From contig CAMLYL010000006.1 of assembly GCA_946491665.1 (NCBI GenBank), positions 1 through 62,171 of the forward strand: a DNA stretch of 62,171 nt, read 5' to 3'. Each line of letters opens with the position of its first letter. Position 1 is the stretch's first letter. Origin of the DNA: an uncultured Lachnospiraceae bacterium (GTDB lineage: Bacteria; Bacillota; Clostridia; Lachnospirales; Lachnospiraceae). This document shows positions 25,850 through 33,983 of this stretch, in pieces. The notes under the pieces are model-generated. The model was given only the letters and a program-made list of their open reading frames with translations. It did not search any database and was not told the DNA's origin. A program made the position numbers and the translations under genes.

Positions 25850-26853
25850 TGAAAAGTAAAAAATTCAGATTTGATATTAACACATGGCTTCCCGTTTTGA
25901 TCTTCGTGCTGATTCTGGTGATTTTCAGTATTGCCACAGGAGGAACTCTTTTATCCTCCACGAACCTGCTGAATATTTTCAACCAGTCTGTAGCAACAAT
26001 ACTTGCAGCTCTGGGTATGCTGTTTGTCGCAGCCATGGGAGGCACAGATATTACCACCGGTGTTGTAGTGGCTCTTGCCGGCTGTTTCGGACTGATGGGA
26101 GCGGAGGCTTCCGGAAATTCCATCGTATTCATTATTATTTCTGTTCTGATCGGTATCGGATCCGGACTGCTGCTGGGATATGTGAACGCAAAGAGGAAGG
26201 TAAATTCCTTTATGGCTTCCCTGGCGCTGATGATCGCTTACCGTGCGGTTGTCAATCTGATCATGAGTAATAATGCCTACTATCTTCCGGACAATCTTTA
26301 TGTGCTGGACAATACGGGAGTTAAGGCAGTTATTCTGGTAATTATGGTGGTTGTGATCATCTATATCTGGAGATTTACCAGATTTGGCAATTATGTCAGA
26401 GGCATCGGTGAGAATGAAGTAGCCATGAAGTTTGCCGGTGTAAATGTGGACAGGGTAAAAATTGCCGCATTTGCAGTATCCGGTCTGATGGCAGCCATTG
26501 CGGGAATCTTCACAGTGGCCCGGCTGGGAGGAACCAGCAATACTATGGGATCCGGCTTCGAGATGAGAGTTATGATGGCTCTGTATATCGCGGGTATTCC
26601 GGTACAGGGCGGGGAAGGTTCCAAAGTTTATAAACTGCTCTTTGGCGCCCCGGCAATTATCATGCTGGAGAATGGTCTGGTTCTGTGCGGACTGGATGCC
26701 GGAGTGACGCAGCTGGTGCGCGGTCTTGTACTTCTCGGAGCAGTGGCTCTGACCAGTCAGCTTGCAAAGAGAATGGCTTATGTGGGACAGGAAGGCGCCC
26801 GCAACCAGAAGGATGATGCTGCCGGTGCAGCAGCAGGAAATGGAGGAAATTGA
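25849..26853 (+). CDS. Sugar ABC transporter permease (RbsC type), second
   Basis: 334 residues, about 9-10 membrane segments, BPD_transp_2 family. Recognisable stretches: NQSVATILAALGMLFVAAMGGTDI (part: ILAALGMLFVAAMGGTDIT), FGNYVRGIGENEVAMKFAGVN (part: GIGENEVAMKFAGVN) as the ATPase-coupling loop. It ends in a short Gly/Ala-rich cytoplasmic tail. Start codon overlaps the ATPase stop by one base, and the next gene starts 2 bases after its stop. Confidence 0.9.
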   Translation: MKSKKFRFDINTWLPVLIFVLILVIFSIATGGTLLSSTNLLNIFNQSVATILAALGMLFVAAMGGTDITTGVVVALAGCFGLMGAEASGNSIVFIIISVLIGIGSGLLLGYVNAKRKVNSFMASLALMIAYRAVVNLIMSNNAYYLPDNLYVLDNTGVKAVILVIMVVVIIYIWRFTRFGNYVRGIGENEVAMKFAGVNVDRVKIAAFAVSGLMAAIAGIFTVARLGGTSNTMGSGFEMRVMMALYIAGIPVQGGEGSKVYKLLFGAPAIIMLENGLVLCGLDAGVTQLVRGLVLLGAVALTSQLAKRMAYVGQEGARNQKDDAAGAAAGNGGN

Positions 26854-26855
26854 AA

Positions 26856-27989
26856 ATGAAAAACGGTAAATTACAGGTTGGAATTATCGGATGCGGAGGA
26901 ATTGCAAACCAGAAGCATCTGCCCGCATTAAAAAATCAGGCGGATAAGGCTGACATGGCAGCATTCTGCGATATCATCGTGGAGCGGGTACAGAAAGCGG
27001 CGGAAGAATATGGAGTGGAAGGCGCAAAAGTTTATGAGGATTACAAAGAACTGCTGGCAGATCCGGAGATTGACGTGGTTCATGTGCTGACCCCCAACGT
27101 GGCTCACTGCCCCATTACCTGCGATGCTTTTGCGGCAGGAAAACACGTTATGTGCGAGAAGCCCATGGCACACAATACAGAGTCCGCAAAGAAAATGATG
27201 GAGGCGTGGAAAGCTTCCGGAAAGAAATTTACCGTGGGCTATCAGAACCGTTTCCGCGTGGATACCCAGACTTTACATAAAGCCTGTGAGGCAGATGAGT
27301 TTGGTGAGATTTATTTTGCAAAGGCGCATGCTATCCGCAGGAGAGCGGTACCTACCTGGGGCGTATTCCCGGACAAATCCAAACAGGGCGGCGGTCCCCT
27401 GATTGACATCGGAACACACGCGCTGGATATTACACTCTGGTGCATGAACAATTACAAGCCGGTATCTGTTATGGGTTCTGTATTTGAGAAGCTGGGACAT
27501 TCCGAGCTGGCAACCCAGGGCAACATGTTCGGTCCCTGGGATCCGAAAACCTACGAGGTAGAGGATTCTGCGTTCGGATTTGTTAAATTCGAAAACGGCG
27601 CTACTGTATTTCTTGAGTCCTCCTGGGCTATTAACATGAAGGATTCCAGAGAGGCAGCCTGCACACTGTGCGGTACGAAAGCAGGAGCCGAGATTGTGGG
27701 AGCCATGTCAGGCGGCGGAGCAAGCAGCGGAAGAGAGTATGATCTGATAGTAAACGGCACCTATCACGGACAGCTTGTGGAGCAGAAGCTTTCTGAGGAA
27801 GGTGAAATCGCATTCTTCTCCGGCGAGTCTGCTGAACCGAAGGATCTGGAGTGTAAGCAGTGGCTGGAGTGTATTCTGAACGATACGGAGCCGGTTGTAA
27901 AGCCGGAGCAGGCGTTTGTAGTAACTCAGATTCTGGACGCGATCTATGAGTCTGCAAGAACAGGGAAAGAGGTCATCCTGAACAAATAA
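26856..27989 (+). CDS. Gfo/Idh/MocA-family oxidoreductase, first
   Basis: NAD(P)-dependent sugar oxidoreductase, 377 residues. Rossmann motif VGIIGCGGIANQKHLPAL at the N-terminus, the family signature CEKPMAHN with the catalytic Lys, and GGGPLIDIGTHALDITLW with the conserved Asp/His of the active site. This size and the segment GGGPLIDIGTHALD resemble, from memory, the DgpA/CarA-type enzymes that oxidise C3 of the sugar in C-glycosides; that is the proposed job here because C-glycoside deglycosidase-type subunits follow in the operon. ATG 26856 is preferred to TTG 26850 for its spacing to GGAGG. Confidence 0.88.
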   Translation: MKNGKLQVGIIGCGGIANQKHLPALKNQADKADMAAFCDIIVERVQKAAEEYGVEGAKVYEDYKELLADPEIDVVHVLTPNVAHCPITCDAFAAGKHVMCEKPMAHNTESAKKMMEAWKASGKKFTVGYQNRFRVDTQTLHKACEADEFGEIYFAKAHAIRRRAVPTWGVFPDKSKQGGGPLIDIGTHALDITLWCMNNYKPVSVMGSVFEKLGHSELATQGNMFGPWDPKTYEVEDSAFGFVKFENGATVFLESSWAINMKDSREAACTLCGTKAGAEIVGAMSGGGASSGREYDLIVNGTYHGQLVEQKLSEEGEIAFFSGESAEPKDLECKQWLECILNDTEPVVKPEQAFVVTQILDAIYESARTGKEVILNK

Positions 27990-28003
27990 AGGGGAGGCGC
28001 AGA

Positions 28004-28924
28004 ATGAAGTTAGGATTTGTAAGTGCGATTCTTGATCAGAGCAGTTATGAGGAAATGATAGATATCGCTGCGGATCTCGGATTTGAATGTGTGGAAGCGG
28101 CCTGCTGGCCCCGGGGAAAGGCGGAGCGCCGCTATGCGGGCGTAAGTCATATTGACGCGGAGCGTGTGCTGTCTGATGAAATGTATGCAAAGCATATTAC
28201 AGATTATGCGTCGGAGAAAAAGGTGGAGATATCTTCTCTGGCTTATTATCCGAATACGATGGATCCGGATCCGGTAAAACGGGCGGCTGCCGTGGAGCAT
28301 CTGAAAAATCTGATCCGGGCCAGCGCAAAGCTTGGAATCGGTATGGTTACGATTTTTATCGGAAGAGATCAGACGAAGACTGTGGAAGAAAATCTGGAGC
28401 TGGTGAAGGAAATATGGCCTTCTATTATAGAGACTGCCGAGTCTGAGGAAGTCCGTATCGGTATAGAGAACTGTCCGATGCTGTTCGGGACAGACCAGTG
28501 GCCGGGAGGGCAGAATCTTATGACAACGCCTTCCAACTGGAAGAAAGTGTTTGAGATTCTTCCCAGCAAATATCTTGGCATTAATTATGATCCTTCCCAT
28601 TTTGTATGGCAGATGATCGATTATATTAAACCGATTTATGAATTCAAAGATAAAATCTTTCATGTTCATTTCAAGGATATCAAGATTTATCCGGATCGGC
28701 TGCAGCAGGTGGGAATTATGGGATATCCTCTGGATTTCATGTCTCCGAAACTGCCGGGATACGGCGATGTGGACTGGGGAAAGTATGTATCCGCTCTGAC
28801 AGATATCGGATATGACGGGTACACCTGTATTGAGGTGGAAGATAAATTTTTTGAAGGAAGCCGGGAAAAGGTGATTGACAGTCTGAAACTCAGCAAAAAG
28901 TATATGTCACAGTATGTAATTTAG
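28004..28924 (+). CDS. Sugar phosphate isomerase/epimerase (xylose-isomerase-like TIM barrel)
   Basis: 306-residue TIM barrel of the AP_endonuc_2 family. Likely metal ligands follow the family pattern: Glu in IGIENCP, Asp/His in INYDPSHF, His in FHVHFKD and Glu in CIEVED. It differs from the two later TIM-barrel proteins of the operon: it lacks their E-V-H motif and is not followed by a beta-subunit gene. An isomerase or epimerase acting on a keto-sugar intermediate is the likely role; the substrate cannot be read from sequence. Confidence 0.85.
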   Translation: MKLGFVSAILDQSSYEEMIDIAADLGFECVEAACWPRGKAERRYAGVSHIDAERVLSDEMYAKHITDYASEKKVEISSLAYYPNTMDPDPVKRAAAVEHLKNLIRASAKLGIGMVTIFIGRDQTKTVEENLELVKEIWPSIIETAESEEVRIGIENCPMLFGTDQWPGGQNLMTTPSNWKKVFEILPSKYLGINYDPSHFVWQMIDYIKPIYEFKDKIFHVHFKDIKIYPDRLQQVGIMGYPLDFMSPKLPGYGDVDWGKYVSALTDIGYDGYTCIEVEDKFFEGSREKVIDSLKLSKKYMSQYVI

Positions 28925-28941
28925 ATGGGGAGGTATCAGGG

Positions 28942-30006
28942 ATGAGTATTAAATTCGGTATTATCGGCTATGGCTTTATGGGACACGAGCATCTGGCCAT
29001 GCTGTCTGATTTTGACGGAATCGATGTAACGGCAGTCTGCGATATTGAACCGGAACAGTTGAAGGATGTTCCCGAAGGGATCCGGACCTGTGTGGATGCG
29101 GAGGAGCTGATCCGGGACCCGGAAGTGCAGGTGGTGCTGATCTCTGCAAATAACAATCAGCATCTGAAGCTGGTAAAGGCTGCGGCAGAGGCGAAGAAAG
29201 ATATCATCTGTGAGAAGCCTCTGGCATTATCTTTGGAAGATCTGGCGGAGATGGAGCGTGTGGTTGCTGAGAACGGCGTAAAATTCACCGTTCACCAGCA
29301 GCGCCGGTTTGACCCGGATTACCGTATGATTAAGAAAGTATTTGACGAGGGGACTCTCGGAGATATTTATACGGTTCAGACCGGTCTGTACGGATATAAC
29401 GGAAATATGCATGACTGGCATGTTTATCCGGAGCAGGGCGGCGGAATGCTCTACGACTGGGGCGTGCATCTCATTGACCAGATGCTGTGGATGATTCCGG
29501 GCAGAATTACATCGGTTTTTGCGGATGTAAGAAATGTCATTAATGAGAAGGTAGATGATTATTTTAAAATACTTCTGATGTTCGAAAACGGGATTACGGC
29601 GGAAGTGGAGCTGGGAACTTATTTTCTGAAGGATGAGGATAAATGGTTTGAACGTCACTGGTTCATCGGCGGGAATAAAGGCTCCGCCTACGCTGACGGA
29701 TTTGAGCCGAAAGGGAAGCTGGTGCGTACGACATCACTGCTTACGAATGTCAGCGGTTCCAGAACCATGACAGCTGCCGGACCGACCCGATCCTTCGGGC
29801 CTCCCCGGGAGGGTCTGATTGTTTCCGAAGAGCTGAAACCGGCGGGAACCACTCACAGAATGTATTTTGAAAATTATGTAAAAGCTTACCGGGGAGAAGA
29901 GGAGTTTCTTGTGACTATTCCTCAGGTGAAACGTGTGCTGGCTGTTATGGAGGCTGCCAGAGAGTCAGCCAGAACCAGGAAATCTGTTGATTTCGAAGTG
30001 AATTAA
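28942..30006 (+). CDS. Gfo/Idh/MocA-family oxidoreductase, second
   Basis: 354 residues. Rossmann motif FGIIGYGFMGHEHLAML, signature CEKPLALS with the catalytic Lys, and GGGMLYDWGVHLIDQMLW with the active-site Asp/His. It is clearly divergent from the first oxidoreductase of the operon, which fits one enzyme oxidising the glycoside and the other reducing the released keto-sugar back to an aldose, closing the cofactor cycle. This division of labour is inference. Confidence 0.87.
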   Translation: MSIKFGIIGYGFMGHEHLAMLSDFDGIDVTAVCDIEPEQLKDVPEGIRTCVDAEELIRDPEVQVVLISANNNQHLKLVKAAAEAKKDIICEKPLALSLEDLAEMERVVAENGVKFTVHQQRRFDPDYRMIKKVFDEGTLGDIYTVQTGLYGYNGNMHDWHVYPEQGGGMLYDWGVHLIDQMLWMIPGRITSVFADVRNVINEKVDDYFKILLMFENGITAEVELGTYFLKDEDKWFERHWFIGGNKGSAYADGFEPKGKLVRTTSLLTNVSGSRTMTAAGPTRSFGPPREGLIVSEELKPAGTTHRMYFENYVKAYRGEEEFLVTIPQVKRVLAVMEAARESARTRKSVDFEVN

Positions 30007-30020
30007 GCGGGTGAGAAGTT

Positions 30021-30968
30021 ATGTCAAAGTATGCTTTTGGTGTTGATATCGGCGGCACCACGGTAAAAATGGGACTTTTCGATACGGAGGGAAATCTTCT
30101 GGACGCCTGGGAAATAAAAACCAGGACAGAAGATGACGGCCGGCATATCCTGGATGATATTGCGGGAAGTATGGAAAAGACCCTGGAAATCAAAGGAATT
30201 TCCAAAGAAGACGTCATCGGCGCGGGGATGGGTGTCCCCGGCCCGGTGGGCGCGGACGGAACTGTTTTCAGATGCGTCAATCTCGGCTGGAATGTTTTTA
30301 ATGTTGAAAAAGTGATGTCCGAAAAGTGCGGATGGAAGGTAAAAGTCGGAAATGACGCCAATGTGGCGGCTCTGGGCGAAATGTGGATGGGCGGCGGAAA
30401 AGGCTGCCGGAATATTGTCATGGTGACGCTGGGAACCGGAGTCGGAGGAGGCGTTATCATAGATGGAAAGATTCTTGCGGGAGCCCACGGCGCGGCCGGC
30501 GAAATCGGGCATATTCCGGTGCGTGATGATGAAAAACTTGCCTGCGGGTGCGGGAAGCATGGCTGCCTGGAGCAGTATGCTTCCGCTACGGGGATTGCAC
30601 GTCTGGCAAAGGAATATCTGGCGGAACATAAAACTGCGTCTGTTCTGCGCATGGCAGAGGATCTTACGGCGAAGGATGTATTTGACGCGGCGAAGCAGGG
30701 AGATGCCGCTGCGCTGGAGCAGGTAGAAAATTTCGGAAAAGTTCTGGGAAAAGCGCTGGCTTCGATATCCTGTGTGGCGGATCCGGAAGCTTTTGTAATC
30801 GGCGGAGGAGTCGCCAGGGCAGGACAGATCCTGATTGACGCTGTTCAGAAATACTACCGTCAGTATGCTTTCCATGCTGCCGGGAATGCGGAATTCAGGG
30901 CGGCAGTGCTTGGAAACAGCGCAGGTATTTACGGCGGAGTGAAAATGGTTCTTGCAGAAGAGGGATAA
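30021..30968 (+). CDS. ROK-family sugar kinase (glucokinase-like)
   Basis: 315-residue ROK kinase. ATP-binding VDIGGTTVKMG at the N-terminus, sugar-site NDANVAALGE, the ROK signature region TLGTGVGGG, and the zinc motif CGCGKHGCLEQY. It would phosphorylate glucose or a similar hexose released in the operon. A close paralogue lies at 49328-50266. Start ATG has GGGTGAGAAG upstream. Confidence 0.9.
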   Translation: MSKYAFGVDIGGTTVKMGLFDTEGNLLDAWEIKTRTEDDGRHILDDIAGSMEKTLEIKGISKEDVIGAGMGVPGPVGADGTVFRCVNLGWNVFNVEKVMSEKCGWKVKVGNDANVAALGEMWMGGGKGCRNIVMVTLGTGVGGGVIIDGKILAGAHGAAGEIGHIPVRDDEKLACGCGKHGCLEQYASATGIARLAKEYLAEHKTASVLRMAEDLTAKDVFDAAKQGDAAALEQVENFGKVLGKALASISCVADPEAFVIGGGVARAGQILIDAVQKYYRQYAFHAAGNAEFRAAVLGNSAGIYGGVKMVLAEEG

Positions 30969-31044
30969 AACAAGGATAAGAGGTAATCCCTGGAGGGATA
31001 CCTGTATGGGCGGAAATCAGCCCGAAAGAAGGAGGTAACTTATT

Positions 31045-31953
31045 ATGAGCGAAAAGAAGGGAACGCCCAGAAGAGGAATCTGTCTTTACAGCTATCATAA
31101 TCTTCTGGGAAAGACAATGACATTAGAGGACGCATTTGAGGAGATGTACGATACGGGAGCGACCTGTTTTGAATTTTTGACAAGCTATATTCCCAATTAT
31201 CCGAATCCGTCCCCGGAGTGGGTGGATAAATACTGGAGACTGTGTGAGAAATATAAGATGCAGCCCTCAGAACTGGGACACTGGGCGGAGAATCATCTTC
31301 ATCGCGGAAAAGGCATGAGTGATGAGGAAGTGGTGGAAGAACTGAAACAGGATTTCCGTCTGGCGAATCTTCTTGGCTTCAGGGCTTTGCGGACAAAGAT
31401 TACATGTACCAACGAGATGTGTGATCCGGAGCCGGGATGGCAGTCCTACATTGAGAAAGCGCTTCCTTATGCCGAAAAATACGATGTACGCATGCAGAAT
31501 GAAGTTCATTTGCCGACAACGCTTCATACGCCTCATATCCGTGATGAATATCTGGATTTTATTCACCGCACAAAAACAGAGCATTTTGGTTTCAATATTG
31601 ACTTCGGCACTTTCCAGTATAAAGCGGCAAAGGGAATGGAGGATATGACCTGGCTTGATTTTTCTGATATCACTAAACCGGAGGAAATCGTTGACTTTCT
31701 TCCCTACAGTTATGTGTGTCATGCAAAATTTACCTATATGAATGAGAATTTTGAGGAAGAAACGATTCCGTATCCGGAAGTAATTAAGCTGATGGTGGAT
31801 AATGGATGGAGCGGAGATCTTCTTTCCGAGTATGAAGGAGCCATCCGTTTTCATGCGGAAGAGGGACCGGATAAATTTGCCCAGGCAATGGTAGAGATTC
31901 CGGATCAGGTTCGCCGTCATCAGATTATGCTTCGCAATATTCTGGGATATTAA
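31045..31953 (+). CDS. TIM-barrel protein, candidate C-glycoside deglycosidase alpha subunit 1
   Basis: 302-residue xylose-isomerase-like TIM barrel. Likely metal ligands Glu153, Asp186, His226 and Glu262 are readable in NEVH, FNIDFGT, VCHAKF and LLSEYEG; His155, two residues after the first ligand, sits where a catalytic base would be expected. It is followed after 18 bases by a small DUF6379-type gene, the partner arrangement of alpha/beta C-glycoside deglycosidases (Dgp, Dfg and Car systems), which cleave the C-C bond of 3-keto C-glycosides with a divalent metal. GAAGGAGGTAAC upstream is a near-perfect ribosome binding site. Role by context and motif pattern, not by direct comparison. Confidence 0.75.
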   Translation: MSEKKGTPRRGICLYSYHNLLGKTMTLEDAFEEMYDTGATCFEFLTSYIPNYPNPSPEWVDKYWRLCEKYKMQPSELGHWAENHLHRGKGMSDEEVVEELKQDFRLANLLGFRALRTKITCTNEMCDPEPGWQSYIEKALPYAEKYDVRMQNEVHLPTTLHTPHIRDEYLDFIHRTKTEHFGFNIDFGTFQYKAAKGMEDMTWLDFSDITKPEEIVDFLPYSYVCHAKFTYMNENFEEETIPYPEVIKLMVDNGWSGDLLSEYEGAIRFHAEEGPDKFAQAMVEIPDQVRRHQIMLRNILGY

Positions 31954-31971
31954 GAGAAGGAGGACAGGAAG

Positions 31972-32409
31972 ATGGTAGAATTTCAGGCAATTCAGCAGCG
32001 CGGTTTTCATAATACATATGATAAGAACGGGGAAATTGACGGTTTTGAATTCCGTTTTGTTCCGAAATATTATAAAGGACTCTGGTTTACTCAGTGCCGT
32101 TTCGGAAATGTGGTTGTGGACGGCGAAGTTTATGACAGAGACGATATTATTTTTGAGTATGATGGTCTGGAGTACAGCCGGGAAGAAATGTTTGATCTGA
32201 AGAAATACTGGCAGTTCCGGACGCCTCTGATCTATAAGATCAAAAAGAAGGGCGGCCTGTCAATCGGATATCACGATGTGAGTCTTCAGTTTGGATGGGT
32301 ATTAAATTACAATGGAGCTCTGGAAGCTGAGTTCGACGGCAGCGGCCTTGGAAATATGGCTCATATGTTCGGGGTTGACAATAATCGCCGGATGCTGCTG
32401 TGCAGATAA
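31972..32409 (+). CDS. DUF6379 protein, candidate C-glycoside deglycosidase beta subunit 1
   Basis: 145 residues, no signal peptide, predicted beta-rich. Pattern shared with the second small protein of the operon (33579-33983): I-x-G-[FY]-E, YY[KR]G, DGE, [DE]-D-I, Y-x-[FW], PL, GGLS-x-G-x-H-x-[VI]-x-L. This pattern corresponds to the DUF6379 / C-glycoside deglycosidase beta family, whose members pair with a TIM-barrel alpha subunit and complete the active site. AAGGAGGACAGGAAG upstream of the ATG. Confidence 0.75.
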   Translation: MVEFQAIQQRGFHNTYDKNGEIDGFEFRFVPKYYKGLWFTQCRFGNVVVDGEVYDRDDIIFEYDGLEYSREEMFDLKKYWQFRTPLIYKIKKKGGLSIGYHDVSLQFGWVLNYNGALEAEFDGSGLGNMAHMFGVDNNRRMLLCR

Positions 32410-32487
32410 AAGGCAGGGCTGAGATATTGTAAATGGAGTCGGATGAGTTTTATAATAAACAATAAAAGGATTTATTGTGGATTCTCC

Positions 32488-32530
32488 GGAACAGTAAGAG
32501 CTGGGAGCCCGGATTCTCAGCTCTTGTTCC
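32488..32530 (+). promoter_or_regulatory. Mid-operon hairpin between the two alpha/beta pairs
   Basis: GGAACA-GT-AAGAGCTG (32488-32503) against CAGCTCTT-GTTCC (32518-32530), without a T run, in the 152-base gap that is the largest in the operon. It could be an RNA processing or stability element rather than a terminator. The upstream part (TTTATAATAAAC around 32450) is A+T rich and might hold a weak promoter. Confidence 0.45.
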
Positions 32531-32561
32531 ATTTGCAGAGGAAAGGAGGAAACGGAAACCA

Positions 32562-33566
32562 ATGATCAGAACGTGTGTAAGTCTTTACAGCTTACAGGAT
32601 GAATATCTGAATAAAAGAATGAATTTAAGAGATATTATGCATTTTGTGAAGGAAAACGGGGCGGAGGGTGTGGAAATCCTTCCGGATCAGATGCTGAAAA
32701 ATGCGCCGGATATTTCTGATGATACAGTAAAACAGTGGGAGCAGATTCTGGATGAGACCGGACTGAAGCCGGTGATTGCGGATGTGTTCCTGAACACGAA
32801 TCTTTATAAGAACAGAACCCTGACACGCAGGGAGTGTATTGACCTTCTGATTAAGGAAATCAAACAGGCGGCCCGTCTGGGGATCCATCTGATCCGCCTG
32901 GTATCCATGGTTCCTTACTGGGTCATCGAGCCGCTGCTTCCTTATTGTGAGAAATACGATGTGGCAATCGCTATTGAAGTACATGCGGCGATGGCTTTTG
33001 ATATTCCGGAGACGAAGGCTTTTATCGATGAGGTAAAGAGACTGAACTCCAGGTATGCGGGAATCGTTATTGACACAGGTATTTTCTGCAGACGTTTTCC
33101 CAGAGTTGTAAGAGCTTATGAGACATTCAACGGAACCAGTCCACAGGTATTTGATTATATTGACACATTGTTTGAAAAGGGAACCGACCTTCATGCGGTG
33201 CTCAGAGAAAACGGCGGGAAGTATCCCCCGGAGCTGGAGGCGGCCATACAGTCGGATCACGACAGAATGTTTGTGCCTCTCTGTGACGGATATGAAAATC
33301 TGGATTACAGTGTATTGGATGAGTATATGCCCTATATTAAGCATTTTCATTTTAAAATGTTTGAGATGACGCCGGAGGGACCGGAGTATTCCATGGATTA
33401 CAGGAGCCTGCTTCAGTATCTTCATGAACATGATTATGACGGATATGTGTCCACGGAATATGAAGGAAACCGTTTTACACTTCCGGGCCATAAAATGATG
33501 GAAAAAGAAAATGTTGCGGCACAGCTTTCGTACATCAGGGCGTGTCTGAAAGAGATTCAGGGATAA
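32562..33566 (+). CDS. TIM-barrel protein, candidate C-glycoside deglycosidase alpha subunit 2
   Basis: 334 residues, xylose-isomerase-like TIM barrel. Likely metal ligands Glu139 (IEVHAA), Asp171 (IVIDTG), His261/His263 (IKHFHFKMF) and Glu299 (VSTEYEG), with His141 again two residues after the first Glu. This E-V-H pattern is shared with the other alpha candidate but overall sequence is quite different. The next gene, 12 bases on, encodes its presumed beta partner. ATG 32562 is chosen because AAAGGAGGAAAC lies upstream; the longer in-frame start at 32475 falls in the hairpin region. Confidence 0.73.
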   Translation: MIRTCVSLYSLQDEYLNKRMNLRDIMHFVKENGAEGVEILPDQMLKNAPDISDDTVKQWEQILDETGLKPVIADVFLNTNLYKNRTLTRRECIDLLIKEIKQAARLGIHLIRLVSMVPYWVIEPLLPYCEKYDVAIAIEVHAAMAFDIPETKAFIDEVKRLNSRYAGIVIDTGIFCRRFPRVVRAYETFNGTSPQVFDYIDTLFEKGTDLHAVLRENGGKYPPELEAAIQSDHDRMFVPLCDGYENLDYSVLDEYMPYIKHFHFKMFEMTPEGPEYSMDYRSLLQYLHEHDYDGYVSTEYEGNRFTLPGHKMMEKENVAAQLSYIRACLKEIQG

Positions 33567-33578
33567 GGGGGCGGAATA

Positions 33579-33983
33579 ATGTTTGATAATAATGTTTTTC
33601 TGGAAAATACCTGTGTAAATGTCAGAGAGAATGAGCAGATCATCGGATATGAAATGCAGACCAATATCACATACTACAGAGGCATCCCGCTGTCCATGAT
33701 CGAATATATCAGAGTCAGTACCGACGGGGAAGAGGTTCCGGAGGAAGATATACGGATTTCTATTGACTGCAACGACTGGTTTACTCTGAAAGAGGCAGAG
33801 ACAGTAACGACTTATAAATGGGAATACGGAGATCCTCTTTATGTCCGTGTATTGCAGGAAGGCGGACTGTCAGAGGGAATTCATAAAATAAAACTGACCG
33901 TGGCGACGCGGACTGCGTATATTCCGGTTCCTCTGGAGGGTGTGAAGGAACGCGAGGTTATGATTGACTGGGAGGAACACTGA
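33579..33983 (+). CDS. DUF6379 protein, candidate C-glycoside deglycosidase beta subunit 2
   Basis: 134 residues, beta-rich, acidic. Aligns by eye with the first beta candidate over IIGYEMQ, YYRGIP, DGEEVPEEDI, YKWEYGDPLYV and GGLSEGIHKIKL. It lacks the Gly-rich C-terminal tail of the first. Its stop TGA shares an A with the ATG of the flavodoxin-fold reductase, so the two are translationally coupled. Confidence 0.72.
   Translation: MFDNNVFLENTCVNVRENEQIIGYEMQTNITYYRGIPLSMIEYIRVSTDGEEVPEEDIRISIDCNDWFTLKEAETVTTYKWEYGDPLYVRVLQEGGLSEGIHKIKLTVATRTAYIPVPLEGVKEREVMIDWEEH

Noticed and set aside
22137-30006. Inositol catabolism operon
   Set aside because: Gfo/Idh/MocA and isomerase genes with an RbsABC-type importer suit it, but iolB, iolC, iolD and iolE-type genes are absent and DUF6379-type genes are present.
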